The notes beneath the pieces are model-generated. The model did no database searches. It was not told the DNA's origin and was given only the letters and a program-made list of their open reading frames with translations. A stretch of DNA of 64,000 nucleotides from positions 226,181-290,180 of the forward strand of contig JAEINS010000002.1 of the NCBI GenBank assembly GCA_016342755.1, written 5' to 3'. This DNA is from Melioribacteraceae bacterium (GTDB lineage Bacteria; Bacteroidota; Ignavibacteria; Ignavibacteriales; Melioribacteraceae). The translations under genes and the position numbers were made by a program. Of this stretch, positions 55,339-63,925 are shown in pieces (position 1 is the stretch's first letter; every line of letters begins with the position of its first letter).

Positions 55339-56352
55339 TCAGTCTTCAAATTCAAAATATTTTGGAACCATTTCCGAAATACCCATTCTAGCCCAGTAAC
55401 CTTGCACCTCAAATGGGAAATGATCAATTGGGAACCCGTTTTTATCAAGCATTACCTGCTTCTGATTCAATCGGAGCCATGATATATTTCTATCATTAAT
55501 TATTTTTAAATAACCATCGCACTTAAAAATAAACAAATCTTTATCTGCAACCTGCTTAACTAATTCATCCCTCGCAATTATTTTATCCATGTTTGACCGG
55601 AGTCTTGTATCGAATGAAGATGAGTTATAATAGACTTTGTAGCCGCCTTCCAAAACTTCATCCTTTACCAGACATTTTAAGAAGTGTTCAATAGTTCCGT
55701 TATATGCGGCTTTTCTATTCTCATTTACTATTTCTGATTTAAGGGAATCGAGATCAGTGAATTTTGTTTTGATAGAATATTTTATAATACCTTTATATTT
55801 TTCCCATTGAAAATTTATTAGATAACAGTCAATCTTAAAACCTAACGCCTTATTTAATACAATTAACGGTTCATCTGCAAAAGCTTTCATCACATCATTA
55901 TGCCATGAAAATTGTATAATCTCTTTATTTAATATTTTACAGTCCTCATAAAAGCCTTCTTCACCAATAAATAATTTCGAAAAAACTTCGTAGTCTTCGT
56001 TCCATTTCTCAGGAACTTCACCAACTATATTTACTTTATCAAGGTTATAGGTTTTGGGAGTTAAAAATATCTTAAGTTTTTTGGAATTCGCAACATTCAC
56101 CCGTTTTACCGTGATTTCATAACCTATGCATGATATAACAACTTCATGAATTCCCAAAGGTAATTTGGTTATTTCAAAAGTTCCATCACTTAAACTGACC
56201 GAACCAAAATATGTATTTGAGATAACAACATTAACATTTTCAATCGGCTGAAAAGTATTTTTATCAAGAATGATCCCGGTGATCCTGCCAATATTTTGCT
56301 GGCAAAATAAATTAAATTGAATCAGTAATATGAAAAGAATTGCATACTTCAT
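55339..56352 (-). CDS. Carboxypeptidase-like regulatory domain protein
   Basis: 337 residues with signal peptide (NLFCQQN) and a CarboxypepD_reg-like beta-sandwich at about 22-105 (IGRITGIILDKNTFQPIENV, VSLSDGTFEITKLPLGIHEV). The rest (about 110-337) has no recognised domain; it ends in WARMGISEMVPKYFEFED. In Bacteroidetes this kind of protein is usually in the periplasm or outer membrane and often beside TonB receptors. Here it lies 82 bases upstream of the GWxTD gene on the same strand. Confidence 0.75.
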   Translation of the reverse strand: MKYAILFILLIQFNLFCQQNIGRITGIILDKNTFQPIENVNVVISNTYFGSVSLSDGTFEITKLPLGIHEVVISCIGYEITVKRVNVANSKKLKIFLTPKTYNLDKVNIVGEVPEKWNEDYEVFSKLFIGEEGFYEDCKILNKEIIQFSWHNDVMKAFADEPLIVLNKALGFKIDCYLINFQWEKYKGIIKYSIKTKFTDLDSLKSEIVNENRKAAYNGTIEHFLKCLVKDEVLEGGYKVYYNSSSFDTRLRSNMDKIIARDELVKQVADKDLFIFKCDGYLKIINDRNISWLRLNQKQVMLDKNGFPIDHFPFEVQGYWARMGISEMVPKYFEFED

Positions 56353-56380
56353 CGGCTTTTAAATTTATTGACAAGTGTTA

Positions 56381-56415
56381 AAATTAAAAAGGCAGATGTA
56401 AATTCATCTGCCTTT
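56381..56415 (-). terminator. Terminator after alpha/beta hydrolase gene
   Basis: Stem AAAGGCAGATG / CATCTGCCTTT with a 6-base loop, followed on the minus strand by TTTTTAATTTT, close to the stop at 56420. Confidence 0.85.
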
Positions 56416-56419
56416 CACT

Positions 56420-57211
56420 TTACTTAACTTTTTTAAGAAATGCTTTTATTGCTTTGTTAAAAGCTTCCGGATTTTCTATTGCAGGAAGATGCCCGGCTTT
56501 TGGAATTTTTTTAAATACCGCATTTGTAATTTTTTCAGATAGCTCTTCCATTTTCTCTGACGGAGAAATTTCATCTTGCGCGCCACAAATAATCAATGTC
56601 GGCATGTCAATTTTTTTCAATGCTTTAGTAGTATCAGTTCTGCTTAACATAGCTAATACCGCGGCTTTTACCCCCACCTTGTTTTGACGTGAAGCTTTAT
56701 TAATTAAATCCTCTAAAACTTCCGGCATTTCTTTAATTGATTTCTCGCAAAAACATTTTGGAATAAACTTGTTTGCGTATGAAGCTAATCCTTCAACATT
56801 AATTAAATTAATTGCATCTGCTCTGGAAAGTTTTGCGGTATCATCATCCGCTTCCGTTTTTGTATCACATAAAATCAGAGCTTTAAATCTGTCTTTTTCT
56901 CTTTCAACAGCTCTTAAAGCAATATATCCGCCCATCGAAAGACCACATATAATGGGCTTTTCAATCCCTAGTTCATCAATAACCGCGCACAGATCATTTA
57001 CATAAGCTTCCATTGTGTATTGCCCGTCACCAACATAACTATCACCAAGACCTCTAACATCGTATGTAACAACAAAATAATCACTCATAAATTCTTCAAT
57101 CTGATTATTCCACATTGATGAATCGAATGGAAAACCATGTAAAAAAACCAATGCAGGGTTTTCTTTATTTCCATAAATGTTAACTTTAATACAATTGTGA
57201 ACTAACTTCAT
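56420..57211 (-). CDS. Alpha/beta hydrolase
   Basis: 263 residues of the alpha/beta-hydrolase fold. The oxyanion strand is VFLHGFPFDSSMW, the nucleophile elbow GLSMGGYIA (Ser94), the acid lies in CGAQDEISP and the base is His in AGHLPAIENPE. Related to 3-oxoadipate enol-lactonase and similar esterases. The substrate is not readable. No signal peptide, so probably cytoplasmic. It ends at a strong terminator and is not in an operon. Confidence 0.88.
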   Translation of the reverse strand: MKLVHNCIKVNIYGNKENPALVFLHGFPFDSSMWNNQIEEFMSDYFVVTYDVRGLGDSYVGDGQYTMEAYVNDLCAVIDELGIEKPIICGLSMGGYIALRAVEREKDRFKALILCDTKTEADDDTAKLSRADAINLINVEGLASYANKFIPKCFCEKSIKEMPEVLEDLINKASRQNKVGVKAAVLAMLSRTDTTKALKKIDMPTLIICGAQDEISPSEKMEELSEKITNAVFKKIPKAGHLPAIENPEAFNKAIKAFLKKVK

Positions 57212-57398
57212 ACAAGCTCCGATTTCATGGTTATAAAAATTACGAATTAATTAAAGTTCAAAATAATATAATTGAACAACATTTCAAATGATGTAAAATA
57301 CAATTAAAACACCTAAGGTATTTTTTTATACCTCCTATTTGATCAAGATTCTAATGTTACTATATTTAGAAACATTTTTTCAAAAATAAAGAATCACT

Positions 57399-58253
57399 GT
57401 GACAAATAATAATGAAATAAAACAATTTTCTAAAAGATTATTAGAAAAAAGACAAACTCCTTTTTGTAATTTATCGTTAAGATCGGGAGCACATAATTAT
57501 GTTGAGGAATTGCTAGAGTTTCTTTTTCCACATTTTGCAGAAAAAATTTATTACTCTGAAATTGAGGTTGAAGCAAAATTAGTTTTACTAAAACGTAATT
57601 TGGTTACTATTCTTAAAGCAATAAAAATTGATATGCCTTTTGAACCTAAGGATATTGCCGAAGCTTTTATTCTAAAAATTCCAGATGTACATGACAATCT
57701 TTGGAATGATGCTGAATCAATTTTTAAAGGTGATCCGGCAGCAGAAAGTATTGATGAAGTAATATTAGCTTATCCGGGCTTTTTGGCTATCACAATTTTT
57801 AGAATTTCAAATATTCTTTATAATCTGAATGTTCCAATTTTACCTAGAATATTTTCTGAATATGCTCATCAAATTACTGGCATTGATATTCATCCAGGTG
57901 CGCAAATTGGTGAATCATTTTTTATTGATCACGGAACCGGTATTGTTATTGGTGAAACTACTCTTATTGGCAATAATGTAAAGATATATCAGGGTGTAAC
58001 TCTTGGTGCATTAAGTGTTGATAAAAATTTGCACAATACAAAACGCCATCCTACAATTGAAGATAACGTTGTAATATATGCTCAAGCAGTTATTCTTGGT
58101 GGCAAAACAACTATAGGTAAAAATAGCATTATTGGAGGTAATGTATGGCTTACAGAATCTGTTCCGCCGAATTCGATTGTATATCATAAGAGTGAAGTAA
58201 AAGTTAAAAATACAATTAAAAATGAAGATGATTTTTTTGATTTTGTAATTTGA
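57399..58253 (+). CDS. cysE: Serine O-acetyltransferase
   Basis: 284 residues with a GTG start at 57399. The N-terminal helical domain is followed by the left-handed beta-helix of hexapeptide repeats: TGIDIHPGAQIGESFFIDHG, TGIVIGETTLIGNNVKIYQG and RHPTIEDNVVIYAQAVILGG. It acetylates serine to make O-acetylserine, the substrate of the next gene. It resembles the EpsC/plant type with the longer N-terminal domain. A repeat element separates it from cysK, so the two may be transcribed together or apart. Confidence 0.93.
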   Translation: MTNNNEIKQFSKRLLEKRQTPFCNLSLRSGAHNYVEELLEFLFPHFAEKIYYSEIEVEAKLVLLKRNLVTILKAIKIDMPFEPKDIAEAFILKIPDVHDNLWNDAESIFKGDPAAESIDEVILAYPGFLAITIFRISNILYNLNVPILPRIFSEYAHQITGIDIHPGAQIGESFFIDHGTGIVIGETTLIGNNVKIYQGVTLGALSVDKNLHNTKRHPTIEDNVVIYAQAVILGGKTTIGKNSIIGGNVWLTESVPPNSIVYHKSEVKVKNTIKNEDDFFDFVI

Positions 58254-58271
58254 CAATCTTGTTCTCTTTTA

Positions 58272-58338
58272 TGTCATTTCGAACGCAGTGAGAAATATAA
58301 AAAAACAGATCCCTCATAAAAAAATATTCGGGATGACA
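58272..58338. repeat. Dispersed palindromic repeat, copy 3
   Basis: Left end TGTCATTTCGAA, right end TTCGGGATGACA, imperfect inverted copies of each other, 67 bases in all. The right half (AGATCCCTCA...TTCGGGATGACA) matches the element at 35523-35555 in reverse complement. It lies in the 116-base gap between cysE and cysK. Confidence 0.65.
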
Positions 58339-58369
58339 CTATAATATAGTAATACGAAAGGATATACAA

Positions 58370-59284
58370 ATGAAAGCACAAAATATATTAGAAACAATCG
58401 GTAATACACCGCATGTGAAAATCAATAAATTATTTAAAGATAAAAACGTTAACGTCTGGATTAAGCTTGAAAAAACAAATCCGGGCGGAAGCATTAAAGA
58501 CAGAATTGCATTGGCAATGATAAATGATGCGGAAAAATCCGGAAAACTAAAATCTGGCAGCGTTATAGTTGAACCGACTTCTGGCAATACCGGAATTGGT
58601 TTGGCAATGGTTGCCGCTGTAAAAGGCTACGAACTGATTCTGGTTATGCCTGAATCAATGTCAGTGGAAAGAAGAAAACTTATGGCAGCTTACGGAGCCA
58701 AGTTTGAACTGACTCCGAAAGAATTAGGAATGAAAGGAGCAATAGCAAAGGCTCAGGAAATTGTAGATGCAAATCCGAACACCTGGATGCCGCAGCAGTT
58801 TGAGAACAGCTCCAATCCGGAAATTCATAGAAAAACTACTGCTCAGGAAATAATTAATGATTTCCCCGAAGGAATTGATTATCTAATTACCGGAGTTGGA
58901 ACCGGTGGACATATAACAGGCGTTGCTGAAGTTCTAAAAGAAAAATTTCCTAACTTAAAAGTATTTGCAGTTGAACCTGAACTTTCACCAGTTATAAGTG
59001 GAGGTAATCCTGGTCCTCATCCGTTGCAAGGAATTGGAGCCGGATTTATTCCAGAGAATCTTAATACTTCAATACTTAACGGTTCTATTCAGGTTTCTAA
59101 AGATGAAGCTTTTAAGTTTGCACAGGAAGCGGCTAAAAAAGAAGCTATCTTCGGTGGAATTTCTTCTGGAGCTACATTAGCAGCTATAAATAAAAAACTT
59201 GATGAAATGCCGGAAGGTAGTACAGTTCTAGGATTTAACTATGATACTGGCGAAAGGTATTTATCTATTGAGGAATTATATTAA
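58370..59284 (+). CDS. cysK: Cysteine synthase A (O-acetylserine sulfhydrylase)
   Basis: 304 residues of the PLP fold type II family. PLP-lysine Lys43 in [11 protein letters not shown], substrate loop [11 protein letters not shown], phosphate loop [13 protein letters not shown] and C-terminal SSGATLAAI are all present. It joins O-acetylserine and sulfide to cysteine. An AAGGA site precedes the ATG. With cysE it forms the whole two-step serine to cysteine route. It ends at a terminator. Confidence 0.96.
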   Translation: MKAQNILETIGNTPHVKINKLFKDKNVNVWIKLEKTNPGGSIKDRIALAMINDAEKSGKLKSGSVIVEPTSGNTGIGLAMVAAVKGYELILVMPESMSVERRKLMAAYGAKFELTPKELGMKGAIAKAQEIVDANPNTWMPQQFENSSNPEIHRKTTAQEIINDFPEGIDYLITGVGTGGHITGVAEVLKEKFPNLKVFAVEPELSPVISGGNPGPHPLQGIGAGFIPENLNTSILNGSIQVSKDEAFKFAQEAAKKEAIFGGISSGATLAAINKKLDEMPEGSTVLGFNYDTGERYLSIEELY

Positions 59285-59295
59285 TTATCAAACAG

Positions 59296-59328
59296 ATTCC
59301 CGAAATTTCTAAAATTGCGGGAATTTTT
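59296..59328 (+). terminator. Terminator after cysK
   Basis: ATTCCCG / CGGGAAT outer stem with an AATTT / AAATT inner stem and a T5 tail, 12 bases after the stop. Confidence 0.8.
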
Positions 59329-59354
59329 ATTAAAAAATAGAACTCCTGCATTAC

Positions 59355-59744
59355 TTAAGATTTCTGGAATATTCCTAACTTCTCTAACCATTGTGGTTGA
59401 TCTTCTAATGCAATTCTGGCAACTGCTCTTAATTCATAAAGCATTTCCCCCATCTCATCAACTTTTTCATCTCTAAGTTTTGTTGCTGCCTGGGCATCAC
59501 CCTTTTCTTTTGACTGTACTTCAGTAGCTTTTGATAAAGCATCTATCAAAGCCTTACCAGAATTAAGTTTCTCATCGGTTATACCAAATCTTGTTAGTCC
59601 CAATTTTAGATCATTATAAGTTAATAAATTATTATAAAGAGAATTTGCCTGACAAAGCCAACCAGTTAAACTTTGCTTTCTACTTCCGTTTAATTCCAAT
59701 GCACTATTTGCCTGTGGATCATTTTTAAATGCAAGACGGGAAAG
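59355..59744 (-). pseudogene. Second half of a two-domain gene, after an in-frame TAA
   Basis: The frame of the gene starting at 60008 continues from SRLAFKNDPQANSALELN to a stop at 59355. The second part carries NGSRKQSLTGWLCQANSLYN, RFGITDEKLNSGKALIDALS and ARIALEDQPQWLEKLGIF. Inside it a segment (NLLTYNDLKLGLTRFGITDE) repeats the same kind of domain seen in the first half (NLLEFDEIRAFLEPFGYTSE). The whole has the size (about 217 residues) and pattern of a small protein family known from Bacteroidetes and related phyla, function unknown. A TTG at 59699 could restart translation. Confidence 0.75.
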
Positions 59745-60008
59745 TTATAACAAAACAGAATAATCTTTTTTTGCTGCTTCCCATTTGGTTTCTACATCCA
59801 GAGTTGCAGCATATTGCTCACCATATTCTTTTTTCTGTTTTAAATCTAATTCTTTTACTATATCAATTTTACTTTTACATTCGGTTAGTTTTTCCGATGT
59901 ATAGCCAAAGGGTTCTAAAAATGCTCTTATCTCGTCAAATTCAAGTAAATTGTTTACCATTGTTTCACCTGATCTAATAACTTCGGAAATACTTTGATTC
60001 TTGCCCAT
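59745..60008 (-). CDS. First half of a two-domain protein, ended by an in-frame TAA
   Basis: 87 residues from an ATG at 60008 with a good AGGAG site. It ends at TAA (59747-59745) in the middle of what looks like a continuous protein (KKDYSVLL-stop-LSRLAFKND). A single A-to-T change in an AAA codon would give this TAA. Function unknown; the sequence is helical and soluble. The two halves each carry one copy of a similar helical unit. A functional short product is possible, but a broken gene is more likely. Confidence 0.7.
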   Translation of the reverse strand: MGKNQSISEVIRSGETMVNNLLEFDEIRAFLEPFGYTSEKLTECKSKIDIVKELDLKQKKEYGEQYAATLDVETKWEAAKKDYSVLL

Positions 60009-60541
60009 TTTTCTCTCCTATTTAAGTAAATATTAATAATTCCAAATTTCAAAAACTATTTTAAGATACTGTATAGAAATATTGACCTCGAAAAATTGGC
60101 GTTAAGAAAATAATGTAAGGAGACGAAAAAAATAAAAGCTGTTTGAATCTCGACATTATTTCAGTCGGGATGAGTTCTTTTATTTTAGTCGAATAAAATT
60201 ATTTTTAGCCAATTTTTTGCAGTCTTGATTTTTTGGTTCTTTTTGATCAAGCAAAAAGAACACTAAATGGTAAATATTTGTTGCTCTTAGCCATTTTACT
60301 GTTGCTATGTGGCTTTCTATGATTCCTTTGAAACATTATACCATTTCTCTATGCCGTTTTATTACTGCTCTTAGCAATTTTATTGTTGCTCTATTCTTTT
60401 CTATTGATGCTCTGTTAAATTTTACTAATTAAGCCTCACTTTCTCAGATTTCTCTACAATTGTTGCTTTAATTTCTGTGGCGGATTTTCTTTGCTGTGTA
60501 ACATAATGCCCCTTATGTTTTATTTTGTAAACTGTATAAAT
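60009..60541. other. Intergenic region without a supported gene
   Basis: About 530 bases, T-rich on the plus strand. A weakly repeated run of the type TTTTATTGTTGCTCTTAGC occurs two or three times between 60270 and 60420, probably a decayed low-complexity tract. No ORF or RNA fold was found that I would support. Confidence 0.4.
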
Positions 60542-60574
60542 AGAAACCCGACTTCTTGGAAAGGTCGGGTTTCT
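60542..60574 (-). terminator. Terminator of the beta-helix protein gene
   Basis: Stem AGAAACCCGAC / GTCGGGTTTCT with an 11-base loop, 12 bases after the stop on the minus strand, followed by a weak T-rich run (ATTTATAC). Confidence 0.7.
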
Positions 60575-60585
60575 TGGAATTATTA

Positions 60586-62889
60586 CTATTTAATCAATAG
60601 TATTTTATTAGTTCTCATTTCTGCCTCGGCTTCTATTGTGTAGTAATAAACTCCGCTGGCAAGATTTTTTGCATTAAATACAACTTTGTGTGTTCCTTCT
60701 GTATATACTTTGTTTGTTAGTTCTTCTACTAACTGCCCCAACTGATTATATACTTTTATTTTTACATGTTTTGCATCAGTTATTTTAAATTGAATATTTG
60801 TTACAGGATTAAACGGGTTTGGATATGCTGTAACTGCAAATTTTTCTTCTGTATCAGTTTCATTTTTATAGAGTTCTTTTTCTTCGATAATTATTTCTCC
60901 AACTTCAAGAAGGTGTATTTTTACTCTTTTACTTTCCTCTGAATCCGGATAGTTTTTCAAAATGGTATCACCAATATGCTCTGCATTTTTTCTATCATTT
61001 TTTTCTGCAAAGTAGAATATAAACTTAGAAAATAATGTTCGTTTTACTATTTCACTATTATCTTCATATTCTTTTAATAAAGCATCAAAATCAGAAATTT
61101 TATCTTTACTGGTATTCATAACTTCCAGTAAACTTGCTAACCCGGTAATTTTTGATTTTGTACTTTTCTGAGAATAATTAGATATTAGACTAAAATCAGA
61201 TCTCTTTCGGGAAATTTGCTCTAAAATATCTAATGCTAACTCTGCTTCTCTTGATTCAGATTTTGTTTCTAAAACATTTTCTGCTTCTGTTTGTGCTTCA
61301 TCATATTTGCCTAAATAAAAATTGTTCCTTGCATTCAAAAGTTTTTCAATAGTTTTTTTATCATAGCTATCATCTGTTAATTCAGAAATATTCTCAATTT
61401 TACTTTCAGAATTATTTCCCTTCATTAATGCTGAAAATGGAGGCGATGTTAACCATGGATCATAATCTATTGTACTTGCAGATGCATAAAATGAATTTGG
61501 CGGAGGATTAGAACCCCAATAATTGTGCTCTGCTTCTACTGTGCAATTGTTAATTGCATGTACTTCATAATTTATAGAAGAAATTTTGTTATAACCACCA
61601 TGCATATTGTTACCAACAATTGGATTTGAGTTATTCATAGGATAAATTCCAACACCATTGTTATAAAGATTATTATAACCTCTTATTAAAGGCTCCCCAA
61701 ATATTGGTGATGAAAAATCAGCCAGAGCAACTCCAATTCCACAACCATAAATTTCATTTCCTGTATAAAACCCACCAGAGTTGTAACATATAATACCAGA
61801 ATGTGTATTATTATATATTTGATTTCCACCAATTTCTACTTCTCCACCGGCACTGTTTGTATTGTTTAAGAAAATTCCATTATAGCAATCATGAATTTTA
61901 CTATTACTTATTCCAACAATTTCTTGTTCTACTTTTATACCGTTATAGGCATTTTTTATTTCTGCAAAATTTAAGCTTACATTTGCACCATTGTTTACGA
62001 TAATCCCGTTCTGAGTTGATGAATTTGGGGAAACAAAATCAAAAATAACTTCATTACCAGATGATCCATTTATCTCTAAACTACCATTAATAACTAAAGT
62101 TGAACCATTTTGAAAAATTATATTTGTTCCTGGGGCTAAAGTTAAGGTGACTCCGACAGGAATTGAGATATTATTTGAAACAGAATGCGTCCCAGATAAT
62201 ACAGATACTAAACTCCCATCTGTTGGAATTCCATTTAATGCATCGCTAATAGTTTGCCAATTCCTTCCCGCAGGATCTCCATTACCAACAGGACGGTATG
62301 CGGTATTAATTTTATACCGTTTATTTATAGCTCCGTAAATTAGTGGAACTTCATCACCTGGGTGGTTGATAATAGGATTGCTTCCCCATTTCGATAAATA
62401 CCTGGTACCATCACCAATTGGTCTTGCTGAATGTGTTATTTCAGAATCTCTTTTATATGTAACAATAGATGCTGATGATGAATTTGCATTAACATATGAT
62501 TTAATACCTATGGGATTAAGTGTATCATCACACCATACACCAGGATAATCTACCCACATCAATGAATATGGAGATGGTTTTCCCAATTTCCAAATATCAT
62601 CAACACTATTCCACCTTTCAACACCTTGCCAGTTATTCCAAACAAATGTATGGCAATTGTACTCCCAAATACCATTCTCCCAATCACAAGATTCCTCTAC
62701 ACAAGAATTAGGGTATAATTTACCAGATCCAAAATTTTTACTTGAATAAGTAGCATAATAGGCAGCATCATAGGGTGCCCACCCTTTGTCAATAGTTTGA
62801 ATACTTTGCCCATTAGGAGTATATAATATTACTTGGGCACATAAATTTAACGATGTAATAAATATAACAGTCAATAATAATCTTTTCAT
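60586..62889 (-). CDS. T9SS-exported protein: Cys/His hydrolase-like domain, parallel beta-helix, sorting tail
   Basis: 767 residues. Signal peptide ends LCAQ (residues 1-19). The N-terminal 190 residues hold EYNCHTFVWNN (Cys79, His80) and THSARPIGDGTRYLSKWGSN (His153), an arrangement like NlpC/P60 or CHAP cysteine hydrolases. A right-handed beta-helix fills about 205-495 (NdX-rich coils such as FNGGYNKISSINYEVHAINN-like ordering, GNNMHGGYNKISSIN). A helical region (about 510-670) and a type A T9SS sorting domain follow, with AYPNPFNPVTNIQFKI and LASGVYYYTIEAEAEM. It is probably exposed at the cell surface. It lies 11 bases after the SUMF1-like gene's stop, so both are in one operon. Confidence 0.8.
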   Translation of the reverse strand: MKRLLLTVIFITSLNLCAQVILYTPNGQSIQTIDKGWAPYDAAYYATYSSKNFGSGKLYPNSCVEESCDWENGIWEYNCHTFVWNNWQGVERWNSVDDIWKLGKPSPYSLMWVDYPGVWCDDTLNPIGIKSYVNANSSSASIVTYKRDSEITHSARPIGDGTRYLSKWGSNPIINHPGDEVPLIYGAINKRYKINTAYRPVGNGDPAGRNWQTISDALNGIPTDGSLVSVLSGTHSVSNNISIPVGVTLTLAPGTNIIFQNGSTLVINGSLEINGSSGNEVIFDFVSPNSSTQNGIIVNNGANVSLNFAEIKNAYNGIKVEQEIVGISNSKIHDCYNGIFLNNTNSAGGEVEIGGNQIYNNTHSGIICYNSGGFYTGNEIYGCGIGVALADFSSPIFGEPLIRGYNNLYNNGVGIYPMNNSNPIVGNNMHGGYNKISSINYEVHAINNCTVEAEHNYWGSNPPPNSFYASASTIDYDPWLTSPPFSALMKGNNSESKIENISELTDDSYDKKTIEKLLNARNNFYLGKYDEAQTEAENVLETKSESREAELALDILEQISRKRSDFSLISNYSQKSTKSKITGLASLLEVMNTSKDKISDFDALLKEYEDNSEIVKRTLFSKFIFYFAEKNDRKNAEHIGDTILKNYPDSEESKRVKIHLLEVGEIIIEEKELYKNETDTEEKFAVTAYPNPFNPVTNIQFKITDAKHVKIKVYNQLGQLVEELTNKVYTEGTHKVVFNAKNLASGVYYYTIEAEAEMRTNKILLIK

Positions 62890-62900
62890 ACATTCACCTT

Positions 62901-63827
62901 TTATTTAATATTTTTTACAATTCTAAAACCACAGTCGATGTAGTTTACAGCTGCACCACAAGGAGATCTTCGATATGTAGTAATCTGATATTCAAGTTCT
63001 GGTTTATAATGAAAATATGAGTATATACCTCTTAATGATCTATCTCCATCATAATTACTTTCAGGTCCTTTCGGGTTATATACAGGTTCATTTTCTTTAT
63101 ACTTATCATAAATTGCAAAATCGTGTAAATCCAGACAAAATTCGGCAAGATTCCCAGCCATATCATAACAGCCTTCATATGTTTTATCCTCTATATATAC
63201 TCCAACAGCAAACAATTTCCCACTATATCTAAAATTATTATACTTACTTGAATCATGTTCATTGCCCCAAGTAAATTGTCGTCCCGGATCCGGTCCTCTT
63301 GCTGCCCTTTCCCATTGTGCTTCGGTAGGTAATGTAAAAGATTCACCTGTTTTTTTGCTTAACCAGTTACAATATGCTTCAGTTTCATACCATGTTATAT
63401 ATGAAATTGGTTTATCCGGTGTGTTCGAAAAGGTTCTATTTTTCCATGGATTTTCTCCTTCAATCCAACCTACCGGTCGTTCCCTATTTTCCTTTTTAAT
63501 ATAAACCCATCCTGAATCTGACCATACTGTAGAATCCTTATACCCACCTCCTTTGACAAAATAGTTAAACTCATCATTTCTTATTTCATAAGTTCCAATG
63601 TAATAGGGATCTAGAGTAACTTTAAAGTAGGGTTGTTCAATTCCGGTAACTGTAAACCACCCGGGTAAATCGAGACAACCCATTGTAAAACTTAGACCTT
63701 CATTAATAAAGACTAGTTCCGGTATATGCTCAAACTTTTCTTCCTTTTCAGGTGATATACTATCATCACAAGTAGTAAATATTAACAAAGCAATTAAATA
63801 GCAAACACTTAATTTTATTCTAAGCAT
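62901..63827 (-). CDS. Sulfatase-modifying-factor (FGE/SUMF1)-domain lipoprotein
   Basis: 308 residues from the ATG at 63827, which has GAGG at the right spacing; an in-frame ATG at 63863 has none. A lipobox ends at TTCDDS. The C-terminal C-type-lectin-like FGE fold is clear: LPTEAQWERAARGPDPGRQ, TWYETEAYCNWLSKKTG, YDMAGNLAEFC and DCGFRIVKNI. The catalytic Cys pair of true formylglycine-generating enzymes is not in its place (the segment reads YSYFHYKPELEY), so sulfatase maturation is unlikely. A binding or scaffold role on the surface is more likely. It is upstream of, and in one operon with, the beta-helix protein. Confidence 0.85.
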   Translation of the reverse strand: MLRIKLSVCYLIALLIFTTCDDSISPEKEEKFEHIPELVFINEGLSFTMGCLDLPGWFTVTGIEQPYFKVTLDPYYIGTYEIRNDEFNYFVKGGGYKDSTVWSDSGWVYIKKENRERPVGWIEGENPWKNRTFSNTPDKPISYITWYETEAYCNWLSKKTGESFTLPTEAQWERAARGPDPGRQFTWGNEHDSSKYNNFRYSGKLFAVGVYIEDKTYEGCYDMAGNLAEFCLDLHDFAIYDKYKENEPVYNPKGPESNYDGDRSLRGIYSYFHYKPELEYQITTYRRSPCGAAVNYIDCGFRIVKNIK

Positions 63828-63834
63828 TATAACC

Positions 63835-63925
63835 TCAATTATTATAATTTCTAGCTTCATCAATTATTTCTGTATATTCATTTTTTGTTAATTTACCCAT
63901 ATCAAGATTTTGTATGGCAATACTT
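63835..63925 (-). pseudogene. Remnant of a gene cut by an insertion-sequence end
   Basis: The minus-strand frame reads DQSIAIQNLDMGKLTKNEYT and ends NYNN-stop at 63835, open up to the presumed insertion point at 63926. It has no start of its own before the insertion and is only about 30 codons. It probably is the tail of a gene that once lay upstream of the SUMF1-like gene. Without more sequence its identity is unknown. Confidence 0.45.

Noticed and set aside
48397..59747. Genetic code change (TGA or TAA read as an amino acid)
   Set aside because: Stop codons TGA, TAA and TAG all end ordinary genes here; two different stops interrupt two genes, so reassignment is unlikely.
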